NCBI GenBank assembly: GCA_963761015.1
Contig: CAVXFL010000016.1
Location: 186,001 to 250,000, forward strand
Source of the DNA: CAVXFL01 sp963761015
GTDB lineage: Bacteria; Pseudomonadota; Alphaproteobacteria; Acetobacterales; Acetobacteraceae
DNA length: 64,000 bases
Direction: 5' to 3'
Position 1 is the first letter of the stretch. The number at the start of each line of letters is the position of its first letter. The notes under the pieces are model-generated. The model was not told the DNA's origin, ran no database searches, and saw only the letters and a list, made by a program, of their open reading frames with translations. The position numbers and the translations under genes were made by a program. Of the stretch, positions 37,401 to 45,837 are shown one piece after another.

Positions 37401-38923
37401 CGCGCGCTGTGGCCCGAGGCGCGCTTGACGCCCGCGATCGCCCCCCCGGCCGAGTGCGGCGACACGAACTGGTCGGCCGATGCGGCCCTGGTCGATATCC
37501 TGCGCGGGCGGCTGGAGGGGTTGGGGCCGGTGACGCAAGCCGCGCTGGCCGCGCCGGTGGGGCTGGGAACCGACGACATTGCCGCGGCGCTGGCCGCGCT
37601 GGAAACCGAGGGTTTCGCCATGCGGGGCCGGTTCACTCCCGGCGCGCCGCAGGAGGAATGGTGCGAACGGCGGCTGCTGGCGCGCATTCACCGCTACACC
37701 GTCAAGCGGTTGCGCGCCGAGATCGAGCCGGTCGCGGCGCGCGATTTCCTGCGCTTCCTGCTCTCCTGGCAGCGGGTCACGGCCGACGACCGGCTGGAAG
37801 GGCCGGAAGCAATCGGCGTGGTGGTTGCCCAGCTCGAGGGCTTCGAGGCCGCGGCAAGCGCGTGGGAGAGCGACATCCTGCCCGCTCGCGTCGCCGATTA
37901 CGAACCGGCCTGGCTGGACGACGCGTGCCTCGCCGGACGCGTCGCATGGTCCCGGCTGTCGCCGCGCGTGGCGCGAGCGAACGGGGCGGAGCGCGGGCCA
38001 AGTCCGGTTCGCACGACCCCGATCACGCTGTTGCCGCGCCGGAACGCGCCGTTCTGGACGGGCTTGTCGCCGCAACCCGACGCAGCCGCGCCGAGCCCGC
38101 GCGCCGCCGCGGTGCTCGACGCGATCCGCCAGCACGGGGCCTCGTTCTTCGACGAACTCGTCCATGCCAGCGGCCTGCTGCGCACCCAGGTGGAGGAGGC
38201 GCTGGCCGAGCTGGTGGCGCTCGGTTTGGTCGCCTCGGACAGTTTCGCCGGGCTGCGGGCGCTGCTGGTGCCCTCGGAGCAGCGCAAACCGTACGGCGGC
38301 GCGCGCCGGCGGCGGCGCGTCATCGGCAACGGCATGGAGGACGCGGGCCGCTGGGCGCTCGCCCGCCGCGCCGCCGCCGCGACCCCGCAACCATTGGCCC
38401 GGCCGTCGAACACGTGGCGCGCGCTTTGCTGCGCCGATACGGCGTGGTGTTCTGGCGGCTGTTGGAGCGCGAGGCGGATTGGCTGCCGCCCTGGCGCGAC
38501 CTGCTGCGTGTCTATCGCCGCCTGGAGGCGCGCGGCGAGATCCGCGGCGGCCGCTTCGTGGCCGGCTTCTCCGGCGAGCAATACGCGCTGGCGGATGCCG
38601 TCGGCGCGCTGCGCGACGTTAGGCGCAAGCCGGCCGATGGTGCCTTCGTCTCGCTCTCCGGGGCCGATCCGCTGAACCTGGCCGGCATCCTCACGCCCGG
38701 GCCGAAGCTCGCGGCGCTCGCGGGCAACCGGCTGCTCTACCGCGACGGCCTTCCGATCGCCGTGTTCGGCGGCGGCGATGTGCGGTTCCTGGAAGCCCTC
38801 GAGCCCGGGGCCGAGTGGCAGGCGCGCAAGGCGCTGCTGCGCGGGGCCGGCGCCGCCGCCCGGCCGGAAATCCCGGTGCCGCTTGCGGATTTGAATACTC
38901 GTTTCGCCGAAAAAGTGGTTTAG
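34415..38923 (+). CDS. lhr: Lhr family ATP-dependent helicase (five frameshifts here)
   Basis: The rebuilt protein is about 1,500 residues, the long Lhr form. Helicase motifs are visible in order: APTGSGKT, DEIHALAPNKRGAHLAIS, LSATQKP, SLELGIDIGDVDLVCQIGSP and FLQRVGRSGHA, followed by the winged-helix and Lhr core (EPENHFIGTVNEDFAVESLAGD) and a C-terminal extension. Frame changes occur near 34890 (extra G), inside the repeat at 35121-35197, near 36020 (extra C), near 36698 (extra G) and near 38390 (one base missing). Lhr unwinds RNA:DNA hybrids and is linked to DNA repair. Five lesions may mean poor sequence or a decayed gene; the intact motifs favour poor sequence. Confidence 0.88.
35121..35197. 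repeat. Palindromic repeat inside lhr
   Basis: CCTCTTCCCC (35121-35130) pairs imperfectly with GGGGGGAGAGG (35135-35145), and CCTCCCCC (35175-35182) with GGGGGTGAGG (35188-35197). GGGGGGAGAGGGGAAGC is identical to the copy in urtB. It is inserted between LVGAG and the DCTIIDTGHSRARDLAIE strand of Lhr; the frame differs across it by one base. Confidence 0.75.
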
Positions 38924-39028
38924 TGCCCGCATGGTGGGCTGCCCCGCGCGCTCCGCTCGCGGGGAGCCCTGGCGATCCCCGGATCACCCGGCGCCGGCCG
39001 GGGCCGGGCCTGACAGCGGGAGTGGGCG

Positions 39029-40186
39029 ATGAAACTCGTTGATCCCTCGGTCCCTCGCGTCACCGAGGACGGGCTCAAGCTGATCATCGGCGGCCGCACC
39101 TACGGCGATGCGGCCAGCACGCCGGACGCGCTCCTGCACATGGGCGTGCCGGAGCAGATGCGCGCGCTCGGCAAGGCGCTGGAACGCGAATCCAAGCTCG
39201 CCGCACTTGCCCCCGAGGCGACGCGCGAGGCGGTCTACCACGCCTATGGCCACGACCTCGAACTGCTGGCGCGCTATCGCACGGCGTTCCGCAAGACCAT
39301 CGAGGCGGCGGTGCGGGCGCGCGCCGCACCCGACCAGGCGACCGCGCAGGAGTTCCTGGAGCGCATCGTCGCGCAGATCGCCGATATCGACCACCACCCG
39401 ACGCTCGATCTCGGCCCCGAGGCGCTGCGGCTGGATGCGCCCGCGCTGTCGCGGCGGCTGCGCGAGCAGTTCCACGCCGATGTCGGCCAGCTCGAGCAAA
39501 GCATCGCCGCGTGGATGCACATGCTCGCCGAGGACGAGGACGTCAGCGTCATCGAGTGGTTCAATCCGCGCGCGCTGCGCTACCACTTCTTCCGCGTGGA
39601 CGAGGACAAGCTGGAGCTGACGCGCAGCGAAACCCGCACCGGCGACATATTCCGTGGCCGCACCATCACCACGCGCACCAAGAACCGGGTGAGCGTGGTG
39701 TGCGAGCGGCGCGTCCACACGGTGGTGAACGCGGAATCGTATCGGCCGGAGGCGTATCCGCGCCGCGTGCCGGAGCGGATCGCGCGGCTGATCGACGCGA
39801 TCCCGGCGGAGGTGAAGCCGTTCGTCACCGTGATCGACGGCACGGTGACGCGCGAGGACGTGCATCGCAGCATCGCCGAGACCCGGGTGGTGTCGGAGAC
39901 CCGCTCGGTGTTCATCCCGGACCCGGCGCTGGCGTTGTTCGACACCTGGGCGGTGACCGGCTGGGGCGGCTCGGCGCAGGAGGCGGCGCGCTCGCTGTAT
40001 CGCGGCCATGCCATCGCGCGGGCGAACAACATTCTGTCGGCGGAACTGGTCGGCACGGTGCTGGCCACCATGCTGGGCGGCGTGGCGGAGGGAAGGCGCG
40101 GCGCGATCGCGCTCGGCGCGGTGTGCCTGATCCTGACCGCGTTCCAGCAAATCGGCATGCGGATTCCGGATCGGCGGAAGGCGTAA
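39029..40186 (+). CDS. Unknown protein with C-terminal membrane anchor
   Basis: The 385-residue protein is not recognised. The first 340 residues look soluble, with helical segments (LLARYRTAFRKTIEAAVRAR; FLERIVAQIADIDHH) and a middle strand-rich part (RGRTITTRTKNRVSVVCERR). The last 50 residues contain two hydrophobic stretches, SAELVGTVLATMLGGVAEG and GAIALGAVCLILTAFQQIG, either side of a short basic turn. The ATG at 39029 has GGGAG upstream. It follows lhr by 105 bp. No catalytic motif is apparent. Confidence 0.6.
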   Translation: MKLVDPSVPRVTEDGLKLIIGGRTYGDAASTPDALLHMGVPEQMRALGKALERESKLAALAPEATREAVYHAYGHDLELLARYRTAFRKTIEAAVRARAAPDQATAQEFLERIVAQIADIDHHPTLDLGPEALRLDAPALSRRLREQFHADVGQLEQSIAAWMHMLAEDEDVSVIEWFNPRALRYHFFRVDEDKLELTRSETRTGDIFRGRTITTRTKNRVSVVCERRVHTVVNAESYRPEAYPRRVPERIARLIDAIPAEVKPFVTVIDGTVTREDVHRSIAETRVVSETRSVFIPDPALALFDTWAVTGWGGSAQEAARSLYRGHAIARANNILSAELVGTVLATMLGGVAEGRRGAIALGAVCLILTAFQQIGMRIPDRRKA

Positions 40187-40192
40187 CACGGC

Positions 40193-40212
40193 GCTCGGAA
40201 GGGTTTCCGAGC
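40193..40212. repeat. Hairpin within an intergenic repeat
   Basis: GCTCGGAA (40193-40200) and TTCCGAGC (40205-40212) form an 8-bp stem 7 bp after the stop of the unknown membrane protein. The following bases to about 40310 (GCGCAGCGAAACCCATC... CATCCTACGG) resemble a dispersed repeat seen between genes in many alphaproteobacteria. No T-run follows. Confidence 0.45.
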
Positions 40213-40352
40213 GAAGCGCTGCGTTCCGCCGATGCAGGGTGAGTTGAGCGCAGCGAAACCCATCGCTGCACGCTGACTTGGGCTCAAGCCATCCTACGGG
40301 AGGCGCAATCCGCGCGGGACGCGGCACGGAGTGGGGAGTTGGAGGGCGGATT

Positions 40353-40802
40353 GTGGCGGATGCAAATCTGGCTCAGGCCGAAGCAGATGCCTTACTCGCG
40401 ATGGAAAAGCACCGCGCCAACGAAGCGGTTTGCGACTTCCCCATGTGTGGGGAGGCGGTCAGTCTGCCGCTGCATTTGCCCGACAAGCACGAGCAATTCA
40501 TGCTCGACCTGAGTTGCGGCCGCATAGACTTGCGTAAGATCAAGATGCAGAACCGAGCCCGCCAGGTGATCGTGCTTGCCCGGCTCGATTTCGGCGGTGC
40601 TCCGCATCGCAACCCTGACGATCAGGAGATTGCAGCGCCGCACTTGCACCTACACCGCGAGGGCTACGGCGATAAGTGTGCTATCCCGCTTCCGACCCAG
40701 AAATTCCGAAACCCCGTCGATCTGTGGACGACGTACCAGGACTTCCTGCGGTTCTGCAATATCACGCAGCCGCCGGACGTGCGTCGCACATTGCTTGCAT
40801 GA
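40353..40802 (+). CDS. DUF6978-like protein, first gene of a two-gene module
   Basis: The 149-residue protein starts from GTG (VADANLAQAEADALLAMEK) with GGAGGG upstream. It contains LDLSCGRIDLRKIKMQNRAR, VIVLARLDFGGAPHRNPDDQ and HLHLHREGYGDKCAIPLP, a pattern I associate with the DUF6978 family of accessory-genome proteins. The HLHLH run suggests metal or nucleic-acid contacts but no activity is known. The stop overlaps the next gene's ATG (ATGA). The region is visibly less GC-rich than its surroundings and bounded by repeats, which suggests transfer. Confidence 0.72.
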   Translation: MADANLAQAEADALLAMEKHRANEAVCDFPMCGEAVSLPLHLPDKHEQFMLDLSCGRIDLRKIKMQNRARQVIVLARLDFGGAPHRNPDDQEIAAPHLHLHREGYGDKCAIPLPTQKFRNPVDLWTTYQDFLRFCNITQPPDVRRTLLA

Positions 40803-41563
40803 TTGAGGAGGTCCGACGGCTTCTGGATAACTACCGCGGATGGCTGAAGGACAAGACCGTTCTACGCCAGATCGACGGCTGGGTAGAGATCACCACACCG
40901 TATCTTGATCGGCACAACGACTACGTTCAGATATACGCGAAAAAAACCAACGGCGGCCTGCTTCTCACCGACGATGGCTATACGGTCAATGACTTGGAGC
41001 AGACCGGATGCAAACTCGATTCCCCAAGGCGTAAGGATTTACTCAGAACAACCTTGGCCGGGTTCGGAGTGCACCTACACGATTCGGCTCTGGAGGTCCA
41101 CGCTTCGCCCGAGAATTTCTCGGTGCGCAAGCACAACCTTGTGCAGTCAATTCTCGCCGTCAACGACATGTTCTATCTGGCTGCACCGATGGTCGCCGGC
41201 ATCTTCTTCGAGGACGTTGCCGTCTGGCTGGATCAGCATGAAATCCGCTACACGCCGCGAGTGAAATTTACCGGTAAGAGCGGATACGATCATCTGTTCG
41301 ATTTCGCCATACCCAAATCGAGACGGGAGCCGGAGCGCATCGTGAGGGCCGTCAACCGGCCACACCGCGATACAGCGCAGGCGATTGCCTTCGCCTGGAT
41401 CGATACAAAAGAAGTGCGTCCGCCCGATTCACGTGCCTATGCGATGCTGAACGATACGGAACAGCCAGTGTCCCAAGGGGTCCTGGAAGCCTTGACCAGC
41501 TACGACGTTCATCCGATCCCGTGGAGCAAGCGCGAGAGCGCATTGCGTGAGCTTGCAGGATGA
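40799..41563 (+). CDS. DUF1828/DUF1829 domain protein, second gene of the module
   Basis: The 254-residue protein has an N-terminal DUF1828 domain (about residues 20-115: GWVEITTPYLDRHNDYVQIY, GGLLLTDDGYTVNDLEQTG) and a C-terminal DUF1829 domain (about 150-250: YTPRVKFTGKSGYDHLFDFA, then AIAFAWIDTKEVRPPDSRAY). Both domains are of unknown function and are common near phage and defence genes. Translation is coupled to the DUF6978-like gene through a 4-bp overlap, so the products probably act together. A toxin-antitoxin or anti-phage role is possible but unproven. Confidence 0.82.
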   Translation: MIEEVRRLLDNYRGWLKDKTVLRQIDGWVEITTPYLDRHNDYVQIYAKKTNGGLLLTDDGYTVNDLEQTGCKLDSPRRKDLLRTTLAGFGVHLHDSALEVHASPENFSVRKHNLVQSILAVNDMFYLAAPMVAGIFFEDVAVWLDQHEIRYTPRVKFTGKSGYDHLFDFAIPKSRREPERIVRAVNRPHRDTAQAIAFAWIDTKEVRPPDSRAYAMLNDTEQPVSQGVLEALTSYDVHPIPWSKRESALRELAG

Positions 41564-41618
41564 CCCGTGCAGAGATTCCCAGGAGACCCGTACCGGGCAG
41601 AGCCGAGGGCATAGTGGA

Positions 41619-41636
41619 TACCGGCTTTCGCCGGTA
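41619..41636. repeat. Palindrome between convergent genes
   Basis: TACCGGCTTTCGCCGGTA is a member of the CCGGCTTTCGCCGG family. It lies between the DUF1828/1829 gene and rpoH, which converge here, and could end both transcripts as a short hairpin, although it lacks T-runs. Confidence 0.55.
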
Positions 41637-41669
41637 AGGGGAGGAGGCCGACCGCGGCGGCGCCGCGGC

Positions 41670-42560
41670 TCAGGCCGCGGCGTGCTGGGCGAAGCGGCGT
41701 TCGGCGACCTGCGTGCGCATCGCCTTCTGCAGCTTCTCGAACGCGCGCACCTCGATCTGGCGCACCCGCTCGCGCGAGATGTTGTACTGCTGGGACAGCT
41801 CCTCCAACGTGGTCGGGTTGTCCTGCAGGCGGCGCTCGATCAGGATGTGCCGCTCGCGGTCGTTCAAGGTCGTCAGCGCCGTCGCCAGCAGCGCCTTGCG
41901 CCCGGTCAGCTCCTCGGATTCGGCGATCGTGTGTTCCGGGCTCTCGGCCTCGTCGACCAGCCAATCCTGCCACTCGCCCTCGAAGTCGCTGCGCACCGGC
42001 GCGTTCAGGCTGTGGTCCGGGGCGGCGAGGCGGCGGTTCATGCTCACCACGTCCTGCTCGGGCACGTCCAGCATGTGGGCGATCTTGGCCACCTGCTCGG
42101 GCTGCAAATCGCCCTCCTCGATCGCGGCCATCTGGCCCTTCAGCCGGCGCAGGTTGAAGAACAGCTTCTTCTGCGCCGCCGTGGTGCCCATCTTCACCAG
42201 CGACCACGAGTGCAGGATGTATTCCTGGATGGCGGCGCGGATCCACCACATGGCGTAGGTGGCCAGGCGGAACCCGCGGTCCGGGTCGAACCGCTTCACC
42301 GCCTGCATCATGCCGACATTGCCCTCGCTGATCAGCTCGCCGAGCGGCAGGCCGTAGCCGCGGTATCCCATGGCAATTTTCGCCACCAGCCGCAAATGGG
42401 AGGTGACAAGCTTGTGCGCAGCCTCCATATCTTCCGTGTCGCGCCAGCGGCGGGACAGCTCCAGCTCCTCCTCGGGGGAGAGCATCGGAAACTTGCGGAT
42501 TTCCTGGAGGTAGCGCGAGAGGTTGCCTTCGGGGGCAACGTTGATGACGGCAGAGGCCAT
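41670..42560 (-). CDS. rpoH: RNA polymerase sigma-32 factor
   Basis: The 296-residue sigma factor has region 1.2/2 (NLSRYLQEIRKFPMLSPEEE, HLRLVAKIAMGYRGYGLPLGELISEGNVGMM), the RpoH box QKKLFFNLRRLK that is specific to sigma-32, and the region 4 helix-turn-helix TLEELSQQYNISRERVRQIE. It directs the heat-shock regulon. A strong promoter and a 5' hairpin precede it (42708-42777). The ATG at 42560 gives MASAVINVAPEGNLSRY. Confidence 0.97.
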   Translation of the reverse strand: MASAVINVAPEGNLSRYLQEIRKFPMLSPEEELELSRRWRDTEDMEAAHKLVTSHLRLVAKIAMGYRGYGLPLGELISEGNVGMMQAVKRFDPDRGFRLATYAMWWIRAAIQEYILHSWSLVKMGTTAAQKKLFFNLRRLKGQMAAIEEGDLQPEQVAKIAHMLDVPEQDVVSMNRRLAAPDHSLNAPVRSDFEGEWQDWLVDEAESPEHTIAESEELTGRKALLATALTTLNDRERHILIERRLQDNPTTLEELSQQYNISRERVRQIEVRAFEKLQKAMRTQVAERRFAQHAAA

Positions 42561-42707
42561 GTGACGGCTCCTTTCGTCGGCCGGCGTCTCGTCCTACCCT
42601 TACGGCGTAGGCAAAGACCGGTTGCGACTTCAGCTTGGACCGGGCGCGGTGCGGACCTTCACGTCCCGGAGACCACCCCTGCGTCAGCCAATGGTCGCCG
42701 GACTGTC

Positions 42708-42742
42708 CATTCGGCACACCACGCCCATACGCGTGCCGAATG
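42708..42742 (-). promoter_or_regulatory. Hairpin at the 5' end of the rpoH leader
   Basis: CATTCGGCAC (42708-42717) and GTGCCGAATG (42733-42742) form a perfect 10-bp stem with a 15-nt loop. On the minus strand the stem begins at the start point implied by the promoter at 42749-42777, so the rpoH mRNA would start with this hairpin, about 180 nt before the start codon. It may stabilise the message or respond to temperature; neither is shown. Confidence 0.55.
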
Positions 42743-42748
42743 AGACAT

Positions 42749-42777
42749 TGTATACAGTACCAATCAAGTCCTGTCAA
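42749..42777 (-). promoter_or_regulatory. Sigma-70 promoter of rpoH
   Basis: On the minus strand TTGACA (42777-42772) is a perfect -35 box, followed by exactly 17 bp and TATACA (42754-42749) as the -10 box. It is the best sigma-70-type promoter in the window and lies about 190 bp upstream of the rpoH start with no gene between. Confidence 0.82.
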
Positions 42778-42804
42778 CTAAAAGAAAGCTGAGCCAGCCG
42801 TAAT

Positions 42805-43971
42805 TCAACATGCGGTGGCATCCAGGCTGGCCAGCAGCCTCCGCATATCAGCCGGCGGCGGGGTCTCGAACGCGAGCCGGGCGCCGGTGCGCGGATGGCG
42901 GAACCCGAGCCGGGCGGCGTGCAGGGCCTGGCGGGGGAAATCCAGCATCTCGCGGCGCAACCCGTCCGGCAACTGCCGCGCGGCCGCCGGAATGCGCCTC
43001 AGATATACGCGGGTCGCCGACGATCGGATGCGCCACGTGCGCCAGATGAACGCGAATCTGGTGCGTCCGTCCCGTCTCCAGCCGGCATTGCAGATATGCG
43101 ACCGCGCCGTGCCAGGTGCGCAGCACGCGGAAGCGGGTGAGCGCCGGCTTGCCGCCGTGCGCGCGCACCGCCATGCGCTTGCGCTCGCGCGGGTCGCGTC
43201 CGATGGCGCCCTCGATCGCGCCCTCGGCGGCGGCCGGCACGCCCCAGGCCAGCGCCAGATAGGCGCGCTCCAGGTCGCGCCGCGCGGCGAAGTCGGCCGA
43301 GAGCGCGGCCAGCGCCGCCTCGGTCTTCGCCACCACCATCACCCCCGAGGTGTCCTTGTCCAGCCGGTGCACGATGCCCGGCCGGCGCTCGCCGCCGATC
43401 CCGGGCAGCGTGTCGCCGCAATGCGCGAGCAGCGCGTTCACCAGGGTGGCGTCGGGGTTGCCCGGCGCGGGATGCACCACCAGGCCCGCCGGCTTGTCGA
43501 GCACGATCAGGTCCGCGTCCTCGTAGAGGATGGCGAGCGGGATCGCCTGCGGCTCGGGCCGCGCCAGGGCGGGCGGCGGCAGGCTCAGCGTGTAGCGGGC
43601 GCCGGCGCGCACCTTCTCGGCCGGATCGCGGAGCGGCGCGCCGTCGCGGCTCGCGCGCCCGGCCTCGATCAGCGCCTTCACGCGCGAGCGGCTGAGCGGG
43701 GCATCCGGCTGCATCTCCGGGATGGCGGCGGCGAGGAAGCGGTCGACCCGCTCGCCCGCCTGCTCTTCCCCGGCGACGACATGAATGGTCGCCTCCGGCG
43801 CGGGCTGAATGCTCGCCTCCGGCGCGGGGATGTCTCCGCCTCCGGCGCGGGGATGCTCGCCTCCGGCGCGGGGATGGTCGCCTCCGGCGCGGGCTGATCG
43901 CTCGCCTCCGGCGCGGGGATGGTCGCCTCCGGCGCGGGCCGGGCTGGCGGAGGGGCGCCGTTCGCTGGCAT
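42805..43971 (-). CDS. RluA/RluD family pseudouridine synthase (two frameshifts here)
   Basis: The protein has an S4-like N-terminal part (VDRFLAAAIPEMQPDAPLSR) and the catalytic motif RRPGIVHRLDKDTSGVMVVA with the active-site Asp, then RTHQIRVHLAHVAHPIVGDP. It isomerises uridine in 23S rRNA, RluD-like by its S4 domain. The N-terminus (MPANGAPPPARPAPEATIPA) is an unusual Pro/Ala/Glu tail made by 21-24-bp tandem repeats, and the frame shifts inside them near 43835. A second extra base near 43009 breaks the C-terminus; corrected, it continues VYLRRIPAAARQLPDGLRRE and ends DATAC. Confidence 0.88.
43791..43938. repeat. Seven-copy minisatellite in the rluD-like gene
   Basis: The core GCCTCCGGCGCGGG occurs at 43791, 43815, 43838, 43859, 43880, 43904 and 43925. 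Spacings are 24, 23, 21, 21, 24 and 21 bp. The units encode APEASIP/APEATIP on the minus strand. The single 23-bp step is the one that breaks the reading frame. Confidence 0.9.
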
Positions 43972-44018
43972 GGGAACGCGCATAACGCCGATCGCGAACC
44001 GAGGGGAGGGTGGCTTGC

Positions 44019-44300
44019 ATGCGCGGATTGATCGTGGCGGTGGTCGCGATGGGGGTGCTGATCCTCGTGGCCACCGCGGGTATGATCGCGCTCGTGGTGC
44101 ATCGCGCCACCGCGCCCCGCGCCCCGGCGCGTGAGCCGCTGCCCGTGGTGTTGCACGAGCCCGCCGGCACCCGGATCGCGCGCAGCCAAGCCGCGGGGGA
44201 CCGCCTGGTGCTGCAACTCACCGGCGGCGGACCGGACCGCGTCCTGGTGCTGAACCTGCGCGACGGCGCGGTCGTCGCCCGTGTCAGCCTCGCGCCTTGA
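44019..44300 (+). CDS. DUF6476-like small membrane-anchored protein
   Basis: The 93-residue protein has one N-terminal transmembrane helix (LIVAVVAMGVLILVATAGMIALVV) and a short periplasmic part with AGDRLVLQLTGGGPDRVLVLNLRDGAVVARV, the pattern of the small alphaproteobacterial DUF6476 family. It is divergent from the pseudouridine synthase gene, as is common for this family. GGGGAGGG at 44003-44010 supports the ATG at 44019. Function unknown. Confidence 0.75.
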   Translation: MRGLIVAVVAMGVLILVATAGMIALVVHRATAPRAPAREPLPVVLHEPAGTRIARSQAAGDRLVLQLTGGGPDRVLVLNLRDGAVVARVSLAP

Positions 44301-44355
44301 CTTGCGTTGCCGCGCGGCCCTTCGCGGGCGTAGAGGCTACGCGAACCGCGACAGA

Positions 44356-45711
44356 CTACTCTCCCGGCAAGGCCTGGCCGGCGAGGCCGCGCGCGGGGCG
44401 CACGTCGAGCAGGTGCAACTCCACGTCCCGGGTTTCCGGACCCATGAGTCCGCCGACGATCATGAGCAGTCCGGCGCCGGCCAGCAGCACCACCGGCGTA
44501 TAGACGTACGGCATGAACGCCTTCAGCCCCAGCATGTAGAAGCCGGAGAAGGCCGGAATGACCACCGCCAGACTGTAGCCGATGCCGTAGCCGGACGCAC
44601 GCAGATGGGTCGGGAACCGCTCGACCAGGTAGGTCGTGACCATCCCCCAGGGCGAGATGACGAGCAGATAGCACAGGCAGGCGAGCGTCACCGTCAGCAC
44701 CGGCGGTCCGCCGGCGAGCCCGTGCGACACCGTTGCCACATAAAGGCCGGAGCCGCCGGTGAGGACGGCGAGGCCGCTCAGCACCACCGCGCGCCGCCGC
44801 CCGATCACCTGGCTCAGCAGCCCGGCGCCGACGAACGCGAAGAACTGCACGAAGCTGGTGATCAGCAGCCCGTTGGTGACCAGTTTGCTGGAGATATGCA
44901 GATGCTGCTTCAGGATGCCCGGCATCACGCCGATCGCCGCCTGGGCCGCGAACCAGAACCCCAGCATCATGATCATGATCTGGGCGAGGCTGGCGAGGTG
45001 CGGGCCGGCCATCAACTCCTTGAGCGGGGCCTCGCTCTTCTCGGCCTCCTGCCAGAGCGGCGATTCCGGCACGCTGCGATAATAGAACAGGAACAGGAAC
45101 GCCAGCACCGCGCCGATGAAGAACGGGACCCGCCATCCCCAGGCATAGTCCTGCGCCTGGGTGGTGACGCCGAGCATGATCGCCGTGACCACCGACACGA
45201 AGAAGAAACCGATCGGATAGGCGCCCTGCAGAATCCCGCCGACCAGACCGCGCCGGTCGCGCGGCACCATCTCCAGCGCCAGCGTGTTGTTGGACGTGTA
45301 TTCGCCGCCCATGAACACCCCGTCGACGAACCGCAGGGACAGCAGTAGCACCATGGCCCAGACGCCGATCGCCTCGTAGCCGGGCAGCAGGCCGATCAGG
45401 AACGTCAGCGCGCCGAAGCCGGCGATGGCGATCATGGTGGTGCGGCGCCGGCCCATCCGATCGGCCCAATGCCCGAAAATGACGGCCCCGCACGGGCGGC
45501 CGAGCAGCGTCGCGGCGACGGTGAAGAAGTAAAGCGTCGTCTTCGCCGCCGGGCTCAGGCCTTTCGGCTCGAAGTAGCTCATCACCGGAAGCATCGCGAG
45601 GGTGGGGAGATAGATGTCGAAGAAATCGACGGCGAACCCGATGCAGCCGGCGATGATGGTGCGGCGTGCCTCCGGGGTCAGTTCTCCGCGGCCCAATGCG
45701 GCTCGCATCAT
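44356..45711 (-). CDS. MFS transporter, metabolite:H+ symporter type
   Basis: The 451-residue protein has 12 predicted transmembrane segments. IAGCIGFAVDFFDIYLPTLA, GRPCGAVIFGHWADRMGRRR (the loop 2-3 MFS signature), FVDGVFMGGEYTSNNTLALE, and YRSVPESPLWQEAEKSEAPL are typical of the sugar-porter/MHS branch that takes up aromatic and carboxylic acids. The substrate is not decidable. It is monocistronic, convergent with the DUF6476 gene. Confidence 0.9.
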   Translation of the reverse strand: MMRAALGRGELTPEARRTIIAGCIGFAVDFFDIYLPTLAMLPVMSYFEPKGLSPAAKTTLYFFTVAATLLGRPCGAVIFGHWADRMGRRRTTMIAIAGFGALTFLIGLLPGYEAIGVWAMVLLLSLRFVDGVFMGGEYTSNNTLALEMVPRDRRGLVGGILQGAYPIGFFFVSVVTAIMLGVTTQAQDYAWGWRVPFFIGAVLAFLFLFYYRSVPESPLWQEAEKSEAPLKELMAGPHLASLAQIMIMMLGFWFAAQAAIGVMPGILKQHLHISSKLVTNGLLITSFVQFFAFVGAGLLSQVIGRRRAVVLSGLAVLTGGSGLYVATVSHGLAGGPPVLTVTLACLCYLLVISPWGMVTTYLVERFPTHLRASGYGIGYSLAVVIPAFSGFYMLGLKAFMPYVYTPVVLLAGAGLLMIVGGLMGPETRDVELHLLDVRPARGLAGQALPGE

Positions 45712-45837
45712 GTATGTTCTCCTTGGACGGTCATTCGTTTTTGATGGGGCAAGCCTAGCCCGGATGACGCGGCGGCGAAATCCAGAACTGCTCCGGCAAG
45801 ACGCCCGGACACCGCCAATTCGGCACAGGAGGGCAGG

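Noticed and set aside
43791..43938. Regular repeats resembling a CRISPR array
   Set aside because: Units are 21-24 bp with almost no spacer, code for an APEA-type peptide and lie inside a gene. They are a minisatellite. No cas genes are in the window.
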